From: Pedosphaera sp.
Lineage (GTDB): Bacteria > Verrucomicrobiota > Verrucomicrobiia > Limisphaerales > Pedosphaeraceae
Direction of reading: 5' to 3'
DNA: 47,337 nucleotides
Assembly (NCBI GenBank): GCA_028293325.1
Contig: JAQGPA010000119.1
Coordinates: 1-47,337 of the forward strand
The notes beneath the pieces were generated by a model that saw only the letters and a program-made list of their open reading frames with translations, searched no databases and was not told the origin of the DNA. Shown piece after piece: positions 17,718 to 26,271 of this stretch (the first letter of the stretch is position 1; every line of letters begins with the position of its first letter). The translations under genes were made by a program, and so were the position numbers.

Positions 17718-19874
17718 ATGGGAACGACACCAACAACTTATGGTCCGGCGGAGTTCATCAATCGTGAGCTGAGCTGGCTGGAGTTCAACCAGCGGGTGCT
17801 GGATGAGGCGCTGGACCTGAAGAATCCGCTGCTGGAGCGGGTGAAGTTTTTCTGCATCACGAGCTCCAACCTGGATGAATTTTTCGAGGTGCGGGTGGCG
17901 GGACTCAAGCAGCAGATTGAAAGTGACATCGTGGAGCGGAGCATCGACGGGTTGACCGCGACGGAGAATTTCCGGGCGGTGAACCGGCGCGTGCGGCAGA
18001 TGGTGGAGCAGCAATATATCTGCTGGCAACAGCAACTGCGGCCGGCGCTGGCCCAGCATGGGATTCGCTTTCTGGAGGTCAAGGATCTGGATCCCGCGGA
18101 CCGCGCCTGGCTGGAGGAATATTACCGGGCGCAGGTGCGTCCGGTGGTGACGCCGCTGGCCTTGGACCCGGCGCATCCGTTTCCGCAACTGTTGAACAAG
18201 TCGCTCAATCTCATTGTGCGGCTGGAGATGACGCAGAACGGGCAGCCATTGCGTCACCTGGCGGTGGTGCAGGTGCCGCGGGTGTTGCCGCGCCTGGTGC
18301 GGCTGCCGCGCGCGGATGACCGGCAGGATTATGTTTTCCTGGGACATCTTATCGGCCATTACCTGGCGGACCTGTTTCCGGGCACGACGATTTTGGGCTA
18401 TTGGAATTTCCGGGTGACGCGCAACAGCGAGTTGTACATCGACGAGGAGGAGTCGGCCAATTTACTGAAGGCGGTGGAGAATGAATTGCACAATCGCCGC
18501 AAGGGCGACGCGGTGCGGCTGGAAGTGGAGAAGGATTGTCCGCCGGATTTGCGCAACGCACTGCTGGGGACGCTGAAGCTGACGGAAGAGGATTTGTACG
18601 TGATTGACGGGCCATTGAACCCGACGCGGTTGATGGCGATTTATGAAGGGGACCATTCGCCGGAGTTGCGCGACCCGCCGTTCGTGGCGCCGGTGGCGCG
18701 GGCGCTGGAGGACCAGGCGGATTTGTTCACGGTGATTCGCGAGCATGACGTGTTGCTGCATCATCCGTATGAGACGTTTGACAGCGTGGTGAAATTTCTG
18801 GAACAGGCGGCGGCGGACCCGAAGGTGCTGGCGATCAAGCAGACGCTGTATCGCACGGGGGGCGATCCGCGGATCATCGGCGCGTTGATGAATGCGGTGC
18901 GCAACGGGAAGCAGGTGACGGCGGTGGTGGAATTGCGGGCGCGCTTTGACGAGGCGAACAACATCCAGTGGGCGCGGCAACTGGAGGAGGCGGGCGTGCA
19001 TGTGGTCTATGGGTTGGTGGGTTACAAGATTCACTCGAAGATGTGCCTGGTGGTGCGACGCGATGAAGACACCATCCGCCGCTATGTGCATCTGGCCACG
19101 GGCAATTATAATCCAACGACGGCGCGGTTATACACGGACATCGGTTTGCTGACATGCCGCGCGAGTTTTGGCGAGGATGCGACGAACCTGTTTAATTTGC
19201 TGACGGGGATTTCGCAATTCCAAGGGACGCAAAAGTTGCTGGTGTCGCCGTTTGAATTGCGCGACCGGATGCTGACGTTGATCCAGCGCGAAGCGGACAA
19301 CGCGAAGAAGGGGCTGCCGGCGCGGATCATCGCGAAGATGAATGCGCTGGTGGATCCGGGAGTGATCGAGGCGCTGTATGATGCGTCGCAGGCGGGGGTG
19401 CGGATCGATTTGATCGTGCGGGGAATTTGTTGTTTGCGGCCGCAGGTGAAGGGGCTCAGCGAGCACATCACGGTGCGGAGCGTGGTGGACCGGTTTTTGG
19501 AGCACAGCCGGATATTTTATTTTGAGAATGCGTGCCAGCCGAAGATTTATGTGGGGAGCGCGGACTGGATGCCGCGGAATTTTTACCGGCGGATTGAGGT
19601 GTCGTTTCCGATTGAGGATGGGAATTTGCGCGAGCGGATCATCAGCGAGTTGCTGGCGCTGACTTTGGCGGACAACGTCAAGGCGCGGGTGATGCATGCG
19701 GATGGGAGTTATACGCGGGTGCGGCTGAAGAAGGGGGAAACGGCGCATCGCAGCCAGATGGAATTTATCCAGCGGACGTTGCAGGAACATGTGCCCGGGG
19801 GGCAGCGGGCGCGGGCCAAGACGAAATATCCGAAGGTGAAGCTGATGCCGCGGCCGGCGGCGTTGAAGAAGTGA
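17718..19874 (+). CDS. ppk1: Polyphosphate kinase 1
   Basis: A 718-residue enzyme that reversibly builds polyphosphate from ATP via a phosphohistidine. The N-terminus has the family opening INRELSWLEFNQRVLDEA. The phosphorylated histidine is His439 in KIHSKMCLV, and the second histidine is His458 in HLATGNYNPTTARLYTD, both matching the spacing in E. coli Ppk (435 and 454). KQTLYRTGGDP and the C-terminal VGSADWMPRNFYRRIEVSFPI motif are intact. The start is the ATG at 17718; an upstream TTG frame adds eight residues with no support. Together with the Ppx/GppA protein 9 kb upstream it gives the strain a synthesis and breakdown pair for polyphosphate. Confidence 0.97.
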   Translation: MGTTPTTYGPAEFINRELSWLEFNQRVLDEALDLKNPLLERVKFFCITSSNLDEFFEVRVAGLKQQIESDIVERSIDGLTATENFRAVNRRVRQMVEQQYICWQQQLRPALAQHGIRFLEVKDLDPADRAWLEEYYRAQVRPVVTPLALDPAHPFPQLLNKSLNLIVRLEMTQNGQPLRHLAVVQVPRVLPRLVRLPRADDRQDYVFLGHLIGHYLADLFPGTTILGYWNFRVTRNSELYIDEEESANLLKAVENELHNRRKGDAVRLEVEKDCPPDLRNALLGTLKLTEEDLYVIDGPLNPTRLMAIYEGDHSPELRDPPFVAPVARALEDQADLFTVIREHDVLLHHPYETFDSVVKFLEQAAADPKVLAIKQTLYRTGGDPRIIGALMNAVRNGKQVTAVVELRARFDEANNIQWARQLEEAGVHVVYGLVGYKIHSKMCLVVRRDEDTIRRYVHLATGNYNPTTARLYTDIGLLTCRASFGEDATNLFNLLTGISQFQGTQKLLVSPFELRDRMLTLIQREADNAKKGLPARIIAKMNALVDPGVIEALYDASQAGVRIDLIVRGICCLRPQVKGLSEHITVRSVVDRFLEHSRIFYFENACQPKIYVGSADWMPRNFYRRIEVSFPIEDGNLRERIISELLALTLADNVKARVMHADGSYTRVRLKKGETAHRSQMEFIQRTLQEHVPGGQRARAKTKYPKVKLMPRPAALKK

Positions 19875-19882
19875 GCGGCCGG

Positions 19883-20545
19883 TCAAAACCGGTAGAGCTG
19901 CCAGCCGATCAGGCTGCCCATGCCGATGAGCACGTTATTGGTGAAAGCCGTGAGCAGGGTGCCGACCGTGTTTGAGCGCATGACGAGGACGATAAACAGA
20001 AAGCTGTATTGGCTGATTTGGTGATACGCCGCATCGCTGATGTTGAGGAATTGGCGCAGGATATGGCCACCATCGAGCGGCGGGATGGGGAGCAGGTTAA
20101 AGAAGCAAAGGAAGAGTGAGAGATGCGTCAGGGCAAAGAAGGAGCTGTCTTCGAAGAAGGTCATTCCGGCAAGGGAGGCCAGGCGCATGGCGAGGAGCAT
20201 GAGAATGGCAATCAGGAGATTCATCGCCGGCCCGGCGACGGAAACAAGGATGTCATCCCGCTGACGTTTGCGGAAGTTGGCCAGATTGACCTGAACCGGC
20301 TTGCCCCAACCCATGAGCATGACATGACCGCTGGCAGCTCCCATGAATACCAGGACGAGCGGCAGGAGGATGGTGCCGACCCAATCAATGTGCGCGATAG
20401 GGTCGAGAGTGAGGCGGCCCTGCAGGCGGGGCGTGTCATCGCCGCAACGAACGGCCATCCAGGCATGAGCGAACTCGTGCAGGGCGACGAAGCCAATGAA
20501 ACCGAGGAATTGAATCAACCCTTCGAGCAATACAGCCTGATCCAT
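19883..20545 (-). CDS. Site-2 protease family (M50) membrane metallopeptidase
   Basis: A 220-residue integral membrane protein with the zinc motif HEFAH (His23, Glu24, His27) in the first helix and the third ligand motif LLPIPPLDGGHIL near residue 150. About six hydrophobic segments are visible. It belongs to the small FwdE-like/Rhomboid-unrelated M50 group without a PDZ domain, seen widely as 'site-2 protease family protein', which may cleave regulators inside the membrane. I chose ATG 20545; an upstream TTG would add 16 residues. It lies 67 bases downstream of trpE on the same strand and its stop is convergent with ppk1; a CCGGT-CAAA-ACCGG hairpin (19879-19892) overlaps its stop codon. Confidence 0.88.
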   Translation of the reverse strand: MDQAVLLEGLIQFLGFIGFVALHEFAHAWMAVRCGDDTPRLQGRLTLDPIAHIDWVGTILLPLVLVFMGAASGHVMLMGWGKPVQVNLANFRKRQRDDILVSVAGPAMNLLIAILMLLAMRLASLAGMTFFEDSSFFALTHLSLFLCFFNLLPIPPLDGGHILRQFLNISDAAYHQISQYSFLFIVLVMRSNTVGTLLTAFTNNVLIGMGSLIGWQLYRF

Positions 20546-20612
20546 TCGCCAGAGGGTAATGATTTCCGCCGGGCAGCCAAGCGCAAAGGCCAATGGTGGT
20601 TATCCGGGCCGT

Positions 20613-22256
20613 TTAGCGGGCGGTGAAACTTTCGGCAAGGGCGACGGCGGTGAGCATGGCTTTGGCCTTGTTCACGGTTTCCTCGAATTCACCTTCGGGC
20701 GTGGAGTCGTTGACCCAGCCGCCGCCGGCCTGGACATAAGCCTGGCCGTCCTTGATGAGCGCGGTGCGGATGGTGATGCAACAATCCAGGTTGCCGTTGA
20801 AGGAAAAGTAGCCGACGCAACCGCCGTACGGGCCGCGCTGGGTTTGTTCGAGTTCGGAAATGATCTGCATGGCCCGCACCTTGGGCGCGCCGCTGAGCGT
20901 GCCGGCGGGGAAGGTGGCGCGCATCAAATCATAAGGCGTGCGGTTGGCGGAAAGATGCCCTTCCACCTGCGAGACGATGTGCATGACGTGGCTGTAACGC
21001 TCGATGATCATGAGGTCTTTGACCTCCACGGAGCCGTAATCACAGACGCGGCCAAGGTCGTTGCGGGCGAGGTCCACGAGCATGACGTGCTCGGCGCGTT
21101 CCTTGGGATCGGCGAGCAGGTCGGTCTCGTGCTTCAAATCCTGCGCGGGCGTTTTGCCGCGGGGCCGGGTGCCGGCGATGGGGCGAATCTCAACCTTCTG
21201 GTCTTCGCAACGAACATGAATTTCCGGCGAAGCGCCCACGAGGGAGAAGCCTTCCAATTCCAACAGGAACATGTAGGGCGAAGGATTGATGGAACGCGCG
21301 GCGCGATAGATGTCGAGCGGCGAAGCCTTTACCGGCGTCGAAAAGCGTTGCGAGCCGACCACCTGGATGACATCGCCGGAGGTGATGTATTCCTTGGCCT
21401 TGAGGACGTTTTCCAGGAATTTGGCCTTGGGCACGTTCGAGACAAAAGGCACGGCGGGAACCTCCGCCGGCACCGTGACGGGCGCGTGTTCGCTGGGTTG
21501 TTCGAGCAGCGAGAGGAGGCGGTCAATTTCGCCGGTGGCATTTTCGTAGGCCTCCGCCGGACTGACGCCGTTTTCGAGAATGGCGTTGACAAGGATGGTG
21601 ATGGTCTGGGCGACGCGGTCGAAAATGAGGAGTTCGTCGGCGATGAGGAAATACATCACGGGCGTTTGCAAATCATCCTGCGGCGGACGCGGGACGATGG
21701 GCTCGACGTCGTGGATAAATTCGTAACCGATAAAGCCGACCGCGCCGCCGGTGAAACGGGGCAGCGAAGGGAGCGAGACCGGGCGATACTTCCGCATGAC
21801 GTGTTCGACCACCTCCAGCCCGTCGTGCACGATCGTGGGAACGGGGACAGCGGCGGTGGTTTGTGTTTCGCAGGAAACGATGTACTCATCGACACCACCG
21901 TAGGATTTCAAGACGCCTTCAACGACGGCGATGCGTTCGCGGGCGGGTTGTGCCACGATGTCGGCCAGCGGCGCGTGGGAGACGATGAATTCCTCGACCA
22001 GCTTGCCGTTCTCGATCCATTCAATGCGGTTGCCGATCTGGCGGATGATGGCGCGGGGGTTGCAGCCGACAAAGGAATAGCGGCCGAGATGTTCGCCGCC
22101 TTCGACCGACTCGAAGAGGAAGGATTCACCCTGGCCGCGAATTTTGTGATAAGCGGAGAGGGGCGTTTCAAAATCAGCGAGGATGCGGCGCGTGACGGGA
22201 ATAAGATTCCCTTGCGTCGCCAGCTTCAAAAAAGATTCAAGCGTTGGTGAATACAT
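20613..22256 (-). CDS. trpE: Anthranilate synthase component I
   Basis: A 547-residue chorismate-using enzyme, the first committed step of tryptophan synthesis. The N-terminal regulatory half shows SFLFESVEGGEHLGRYSFVG with the Leu/Ser-type tryptophan-binding region. The C-terminal chorismate-binding half has DVIQVVGSQRF, IAGTRPRGKT, EHVMLVDLARNDLGRV, FPAGTLSGAPK, RGPYGGCVGYFSFNGN and IRTALIKDGQAYVQAGGGWVNDS. These are the standard TrpE motifs, and the IAGTRPRG and DxARND segments favour TrpE over PabB. ATG 22256 was preferred to a TTG five codons upstream. No trpG or other trp genes are next to it; the glutamine amidotransferase partner must lie elsewhere. Confidence 0.95.
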   Translation of the reverse strand: MYSPTLESFLKLATQGNLIPVTRRILADFETPLSAYHKIRGQGESFLFESVEGGEHLGRYSFVGCNPRAIIRQIGNRIEWIENGKLVEEFIVSHAPLADIVAQPARERIAVVEGVLKSYGGVDEYIVSCETQTTAAVPVPTIVHDGLEVVEHVMRKYRPVSLPSLPRFTGGAVGFIGYEFIHDVEPIVPRPPQDDLQTPVMYFLIADELLIFDRVAQTITILVNAILENGVSPAEAYENATGEIDRLLSLLEQPSEHAPVTVPAEVPAVPFVSNVPKAKFLENVLKAKEYITSGDVIQVVGSQRFSTPVKASPLDIYRAARSINPSPYMFLLELEGFSLVGASPEIHVRCEDQKVEIRPIAGTRPRGKTPAQDLKHETDLLADPKERAEHVMLVDLARNDLGRVCDYGSVEVKDLMIIERYSHVMHIVSQVEGHLSANRTPYDLMRATFPAGTLSGAPKVRAMQIISELEQTQRGPYGGCVGYFSFNGNLDCCITIRTALIKDGQAYVQAGGGWVNDSTPEGEFEETVNKAKAMLTAVALAESFTAR

Positions 22257-22274
22257 AACCAATAGCGGCAAAGT

Positions 22275-22799
22275 CTATCTGATGGCCCGGCGCATACGCC
22301 AGACAGAAAGCAGCGTATAAAAAGCCACCGCGAACGCGTAGCCCATGATGCCCCCGCCAATGCCCATGGGGATGAGATCAGGGAGGCTGAAGTAATACAA
22401 GGCCCCGCCCACGCCGCCGGTCAGCGCGGTCTGGCCGAGCAGGCAAAACAGGAACAGCGAAATGGGGGTTTCCTGCAGGCGCGCCACGTGCCAGTCGCGG
22501 TAGGCTTCCTCGCCGAGGGTGCGCATGAGCCAGGCGTGCTGGAAATTGCGCGCGGCCACCAGCACGCTGCTGGTGCTGATGACGATGGCGGGTAGCGGCC
22601 AAAACGCGAAGACAAAGCAGGCCACCAAATTAAAAAGAATGCCCCAGGACCAGCCGAGCCACTTCGCGAGCGGATTGGCTTCGAGCAACAGGTTTGGCGT
22701 GGCCACCCGGGTGCTGAGATAATCCATCCCGCGCGCGAATGCGAGCAGCGCGAAAGCCATTAAATACCCGCTGCCACCGAATGCGAAGCGAGGGCCCAT
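22275..22799 (-). CDS. Uncharacterised multi-pass membrane protein
   Basis: A 174-residue protein with about four transmembrane segments (LMAFALLAFARGMDYL, GILFNLVACFVFAFWPL, ISLFLFCLLGQTALTGG, GGGIMGYAFAVAFYTLL). A cytoplasmic-looking loop reads GEEAYRDWHVARLQETP. I do not recognise a family; STRVATPNLLLEANPLAKWLGW is the most distinctive stretch. Its ATG directly follows the hisI stop (TAAATG), so it is almost certainly translated with hisI. Whether it has any tie to histidine synthesis is unknown. Confidence 0.8.
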   Translation of the reverse strand: MGPRFAFGGSGYLMAFALLAFARGMDYLSTRVATPNLLLEANPLAKWLGWSWGILFNLVACFVFAFWPLPAIVISTSSVLVAARNFQHAWLMRTLGEEAYRDWHVARLQETPISLFLFCLLGQTALTGGVGGALYYFSLPDLIPMGIGGGIMGYAFAVAFYTLLSVWRMRRAIR

Positions 22800-23189
22800 T
22801 TACTTCTTCCCGTAAATTTCGTCGGGCGCTTTGAGTTGCGGTTCGGTGACGTTGAATTCCTGGTCGCCCTGGGTGACGGAGCGGAAGAAGCAGGATTGAT
22901 AGCCCTCGTGGCAGGCGGCGCCGATCTGTTCCACCTGGATCAGGAGCGTGTCGCCATCGCAATCAAAGGCGATGTCCCTGACGGCCTGGGTGTGGCCGCT
23001 GCTTTCGCCTTTCATCCAATATTTTTGGCGGGAACGGCTCCAGAAATGGGTCTTGCCGGTGGCGACGGTGGATTCGAGGGAGGCGCGGTTCATCCACGCC
23101 ATCATGAGAACGCGGCCGGTGGATTTTTCCTGGACGATGGCCGGGATAAGGCCGTCCACATTGAATTTAAGTTTGTCGTAAAAGCTCAT
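22800..23189 (-). CDS. hisI: Phosphoribosyl-AMP cyclohydrolase
   Basis: A 129-residue enzyme of histidine synthesis that opens the purine ring of PR-AMP. The motifs are [36 protein letters not shown] and [29 protein letters not shown], with the metal-binding cysteines and the Asp/Cys cluster (DCDGD, ACH, SC). There is no HisE domain, so this is the single-function form. Start is the ATG at 23189 and the stop directly precedes the membrane protein gene. hisF lies about 5 kb upstream on the same strand, so the his pathway is scattered. Confidence 0.96.
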   Translation of the reverse strand: MSFYDKLKFNVDGLIPAIVQEKSTGRVLMMAWMNRASLESTVATGKTHFWSRSRQKYWMKGESSGHTQAVRDIAFDCDGDTLLIQVEQIGAACHEGYQSCFFRSVTQGDQEFNVTEPQLKAPDEIYGKK

Positions 23190-23305
23190 GGATTCGAGTT
23201 TTCGTTCCGTTCAGAATATCAGAGTTCCTGTTTTTTGCGAACAGGAAGTTTGGAGCTTAACCTATTCATTACAAGGCTCTTGAAGCAGTAGTCTTAGGTG
23301 ACACA

Positions 23306-23336
23306 TATATATTAGCTATTATTTAGCTAATATATA
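23306..23336. promoter_or_regulatory. Large AT-rich palindrome, likely operator of the RHH/XRE genes
   Basis: Perfect 13-bp arms TATATATTAGCTA (23306-23318) and TAGCTAATATATA (23324-23336) flank a TTATT spacer. It lies 36 bases before the RHH gene start. The AGCTA core and AT-rich flanks suit autorepression by a ribbon-helix-helix dimer pair, or by the XRE protein downstream. It is far too symmetrical to be chance, and has no T-run to make it a terminator for the minus-strand hisI, whose start is 117 bases away. Confidence 0.7.
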
Positions 23337-23372
23337 CTTGAAAAATGTTGATGGATGAAGTAGGGTCGCAGC

Positions 23373-23591
23373 ATGGACGAGAATGAAAAGCGCACGATGA
23401 CGTTGAATCTCACGCCCCGCGAGATGGCAGTGCTGGAGGAATTGGCATCAAAAAAAGATTTAAGCAAGACTGCGGTTATGCGACTGGCATTGCGGTTGTT
23501 GCAGGCCGTGGATTCCAAGATTCGGATGGGCCAGAAGCTCATGGTGGAAGACGAAAAAACGAAAGAGAAGAGCGAACTGGTTCTCCTTTAG
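23373..23591 (+). CDS. Ribbon-helix-helix family small protein
   Basis: A 72-residue protein with the RHH pattern: a short strand (RTMTLNLTP) then helix (EMAVLEELASKKD) and helix (LSKTAVMRLALRLLQAV), followed by a charged tail. RHH proteins bind DNA as dimers using the strand; small ones are often antitoxins or autoregulators. The palindrome just upstream fits an operator site for it. It is followed by a 27-codon ORF and an XRE regulator, so the three may form one operon. Confidence 0.82.
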   Translation: MDENEKRTMTLNLTPREMAVLEELASKKDLSKTAVMRLALRLLQAVDSKIRMGQKLMVEDEKTKEKSELVLL

Positions 23592-23592
23592 C

Positions 23593-23676
23593 ATGGACGA
23601 GTCGCGGGTTTATTTACAGAAGACCGCCACGGGTGAATTGGTGGAGGCCAGAATTATTAAAAGCCATGAAAGTTAA
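23593..23676 (+). CDS. Possible 27-residue peptide overlapping the XRE start
   Basis: ATG at 23593 opens a frame of 27 codons (MDESRVYLQKTATGELVEAR...KSHES) that ends in TAA overlapping the XRE gene start. The stop-start arrangement would couple translation. The peptide has no hydrophobic segment. It might be a real leader peptide or simply a short frame; there is no homologue I can name. Confidence 0.35.
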   Translation: MDESRVYLQKTATGELVEARIIKSHES

Positions 23677-24151
23677 TCATTCAAAAGATTGGTATGAGCG
23701 GCGCATCGCCCTGGAAGGGGATGTTGCCATCGGGGCGGGCACTTCGCCGGGGAAGCCGGCAAGTGGCGGGGCTTATAATATTACACCGATTGACACCCGC
23801 ATTGCTTTCGGGACTTTCGTGGGCCTATGGCGGCGCAATCAGGGTTGGGATGCGGCAAAACTGGCGGAGCAGGCGGGGGTTTATCCGGCAGAGATTTTGG
23901 AAATCGAACACAATCCGCAATCCGAACCGAAAGCGAGCGCGGTTTATAAGCTGGCGCAGGTATTCGGAGTGTCCGCCAGACTTTTGCTGGAGCTGGCCGG
24001 GTTAGGCGAATCCCGAACACCAAGTTTGCGGGAAGAGGCGGTTCGTTTTGCCGCGCGCTCGGAATCGGTGGTTGCCCTCAACCAACATGAACGCGAGGCA
24101 TTCGAGGCCTTTGTGTCAGCCATGAAGGAAACAGCAAAAGCGGCGTCATAA
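23666..24151 (+). CDS. XRE-family helix-turn-helix regulator (antitoxin-like)
   Basis: A 161-residue cytoplasmic protein. The N-terminal 45 residues (WYERRIALEGDVAIGAG) match the start of XRE proteins that usually pair with an ImmA/IrrE metallopeptidase. A Cro/CI-type HTH runs from about residue 52 to 115 (TFVGLWRRNQGWDAAKLAEQAGV, ILEIEHNPQSEP, VYKLAQVFGVSARLLLELAGL). A C-terminal helix (LNQHEREAFEAFVSAMK) may mediate dimerisation. I prefer the ATG at 23666 over a start 11 codons upstream because MKVNHSKDW is the natural family opening. No ImmA/IrrE-like gene or toxin follows, so it seems orphaned or regulates elsewhere. Confidence 0.85.
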   Translation: MKVNHSKDWYERRIALEGDVAIGAGTSPGKPASGGAYNITPIDTRIAFGTFVGLWRRNQGWDAAKLAEQAGVYPAEILEIEHNPQSEPKASAVYKLAQVFGVSARLLLELAGLGESRTPSLREEAVRFAARSESVVALNQHEREAFEAFVSAMKETAKAAS

Positions 24152-24225
24152 CCCCGGCCATAATGGGTTGAGTTGTTGCCAAGCTGGGATGTAACCAGTG
24201 GAACAGACTGAATAGCAGTTGGGCA

Positions 24226-24792
24226 TCATTTCGATTGGATAACAGGCACCGTTGTGATTTCTCGCGTGAGGATCAAAACGCCATCTTTGCACACCTGTGT
24301 TCGCTCAGACGTTTGTGTATCAGAAAAGGAGCCAACGGTGATTTCCGTATAACCGTCGCCGAAAGTTGAGCTGCCGGCATAAATCTTTTTCTGAATATCA
24401 TAAACGGTCGTGTTTTCGATGACGAGGTCACCATAGAGACCCAAAGTTTTGAACGCCGAAGCTTTTTCGTCATATGTCAGGATGCTGTCCACCGGTTTTT
24501 GATAGAGTTGGGATTGGGCGGTGAATACGACATATTTACCGTCGATAGTTTTGGCTGTTACCGGGACCTGTTCCTTAACGGTTTTGCCATTTGGATAGTT
24601 GAGGATGACGCTCGCATTTGCATTTGTCCAGCAGGGCAGGTCCGCAAATCGCGGCAGCAATTGAATATTATCGCCCAGGGTGGCCACAAGCTTGGCAAAC
24701 TGCGCTTGAGTCATCTGTGTCTGAACCGGGGTAATGCTCGGGCTACAACCGGTGAGAACGGCGAGAAACAGAAGCGGCAGGATTTTTATCAT
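24226..24792 (-). CDS. Putative lipoprotein, function unknown
   Basis: A 188-residue protein whose ATG at 24792 gives a textbook lipoprotein signal: MIKI, hydrophobic LLFLAVLTGC with Cys16 as lipidated residue. The body is mostly beta (SVILNYPNGKTVKEQVPVTAKTI, YVVFTAQSQL, GYTEITVGSFSD) and resembles lipocalin- or DUF1579-like small carriers in style only. Its start overlaps the 3' end of the pseudopilin gene (stop at 24807) within the same strand, with 14 bases between, so the two may be co-transcribed. No firm family is claimed. Confidence 0.75.
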   Translation of the reverse strand: MIKILPLLFLAVLTGCSPSITPVQTQMTQAQFAKLVATLGDNIQLLPRFADLPCWTNANASVILNYPNGKTVKEQVPVTAKTIDGKYVVFTAQSQLYQKPVDSILTYDEKASAFKTLGLYGDLVIENTTVYDIQKKIYAGSSTFGDGYTEITVGSFSDTQTSERTQVCKDGVLILTREITTVPVIQSK

Positions 24793-24806
24793 ATATATGT
24801 GATTGA

Positions 24807-25619
24807 TCACTTCATCCAATCCGGAAACGTGATGTTTGGCAGCTTGCTGACATCATAATCCTTGTACCATGGCAGGCCCCATAAATCCCGGGCGCGGGTG
24901 TAATGGACGGAGCTGTCGAAGAAAAGGATGTTCACGCCGCGCTTGTGCCGCGCGATGGCGAAATGATGCATCTCGGCGCTGACCCCCGCAAATTCACCGT
25001 TGAACGCCGGCGGCGTGTCGGTGGGATATGGCCCGCCGCCCCGCCACATTGCGTCCAGGAACAACGGCGTGACGGATGGCTGGTTCGCCGCGCCATACTT
25101 CCGGTAATGCAACTCCGCCAACCGCCCCTGAATGTTGTTGGTGTCGAGATTGTAAACCCAGCAATTCAAGCCGTAACTTGCAATCATCGCATGCGCGGGG
25201 TCGATTGGATCGGAGAGCGGAAAATCATACGCCGTGGTGGGGCCGCCATAATCCACGGCACTTGGGTCGTCGAGCGACGTGCGTCTTTCCTGGGCTCCTG
25301 GTCCCCGCCGGTCGGTTGCCTTGGGGCAAAGCAGCAACGCCGGTTTGCTCTGGTAGGCATTGGTGAGAGCCAACACCCACTCGCCGCGCGGCCAATCGGT
25401 GGCGGTTCCCGTCATGAACAGGTCGTTGTTCTCATCCGCATAAACCCGCCACGTGAGGCCCCACTGCTTGAGATTGGAAAGGCAAGTTGCATCGCGCGCC
25501 TTGTCCTTGGCCCGGCCCAACACCGGCAACAGCAGCCCGGCCAGAATCGCGATGATGGCGATGACCACCAGCAGTTCGATGAGCGTGAATGCCTTGCTGG
25601 ATGGGAGCAGTTCCTTCAT
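24807..25619 (-). CDS. Type II secretion/type IV pilin-like pseudopilin
   Basis: A 270-residue pseudopilin of the kind that verrucomicrobial and planctomycete genomes carry in large families. The prepilin peptidase site lies at [25 protein letters not shown], where the mature protein begins with Phe and has the conserved Glu5. The motif [21 protein letters not shown] follows, and the C-terminus has [17 protein letters not shown], a variant of the usual RHxGxANVLFxDGHV. The ATG at 25619 puts the cleavage site at residue 10, typical for this family; a longer frame would add 14 odd residues. The specific machine it serves is unknown. Confidence 0.9.
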   Translation of the reverse strand: MKELLPSSKAFTLIELLVVIAIIAILAGLLLPVLGRAKDKARDATCLSNLKQWGLTWRVYADENNDLFMTGTATDWPRGEWVLALTNAYQSKPALLLCPKATDRRGPGAQERRTSLDDPSAVDYGGPTTAYDFPLSDPIDPAHAMIASYGLNCWVYNLDTNNIQGRLAELHYRKYGAANQPSVTPLFLDAMWRGGGPYPTDTPPAFNGEFAGVSAEMHHFAIARHKRGVNILFFDSSVHYTRARDLWGLPWYKDYDVSKLPNITFPDWMK

Positions 25620-25778
25620 GACCGGTTGAATCCTTAATATCCTAGCGAAAACCGCCCACACTTCAATCCTTTCCCTGCGCCTTGCTTGTTGTCCCCGGCA
25701 GCTCTAATGCTTCGGCAGAATGATGAAAGCGACGGCGGTTGGCTCCGGCGATTTGTCAGTCCGCCGTGTCATGCCTCT

Positions 25779-26195
25779 CTACCACTCTGCTCCAACGGCA
25801 TAATCATCGCCTTCGACCGCGAACGGGCGAAGGCCGAAATGATGCCGGAAAATCGCGTCGAGAAGCTGTGCGACCTCACGCGGCGAAGCCGCCGCAACCG
25901 AATAGTGTGCGCCATCTGCCACCAGCGAAGTCGCCCCGGTTCCTGCCGCCTGAATAATGCCCGGAACATCCAACGGCTTGTCGCCGACATCGAGTTTGTC
26001 AGCCAGCAGCCGAACCTCTGCGAACTCATAGCTGTCCGGGCTGTGTCCCTCGCCCTGCGCACCAAATGTGATCCACTGTTCCCAACGCGGAAGCTTACGC
26101 AAACGACGAACGGCGTCCTCCATGGCGGCAACGGCGTTTTTGTAAATCGCCTGACGGGTGCTCCATGAATGGCTGCGGGTCTGGATTTTTTCCAC
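25779..26195 (-). CDS. Unidentified protein gene, possibly frameshifted at its 5' end
   Basis: A 138-residue reading frame beginning at a GTG (26195). The body looks like real protein (YEFAEVRLLADKLDVGDKPLDVPGII, SPREVAQLLDAIFRHHFGLRPF) but I do not recognise a family. Just upstream, an ATG at 26222 starts MSFWKKIFGGG, a common opening of small cytoplasmic or cassette-borne proteins, in a different frame; a run of seven A at about 26203-26209 separates it from this frame. Loss of one A would join them as MSFWKKSSAVEKIQ. So this may be a frameshifted gene, or the frame may start at GTG. It lies just beyond the last cassette-like boundary of the island. Confidence 0.55.
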   Translation of the reverse strand: MEKIQTRSHSWSTRQAIYKNAVAAMEDAVRRLRKLPRWEQWITFGAQGEGHSPDSYEFAEVRLLADKLDVGDKPLDVPGIIQAAGTGATSLVADGAHYSVAAASPREVAQLLDAIFRHHFGLRPFAVEGDDYAVGAEW

Positions 26196-26245
26196 CGCCG
26201 AAGATTTTTTTCCAAAAGCTCATGGTGTTTTCAAGGTTAGTCCTT

Positions 26246-26252
26246 GTTAGGC
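26246..26252 (-). other. GTTRRRY/RYYYAAC-type box at the 3' end of the small membrane cassette
   Basis: On the minus strand this reads GCCTAAC, an exact RYYYAAC box, followed by AAGG. It lies 19 bases after the stop of the broken membrane ORF. A matching GTTRRRY partner is not found between it and the next gene; CAAGG-ACTAA-CCTTG lies there instead, so the site looks truncated. Confidence 0.4.
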
Positions 26253-26271
26253 GGCTTGGTGTGTATCTCAA

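Noticed and set aside
20559..22250. Long open frame of 563 codons on the plus strand
   Set aside because: It is the shadow of trpE and its neighbour on the minus strand; trpE has intact family motifs.
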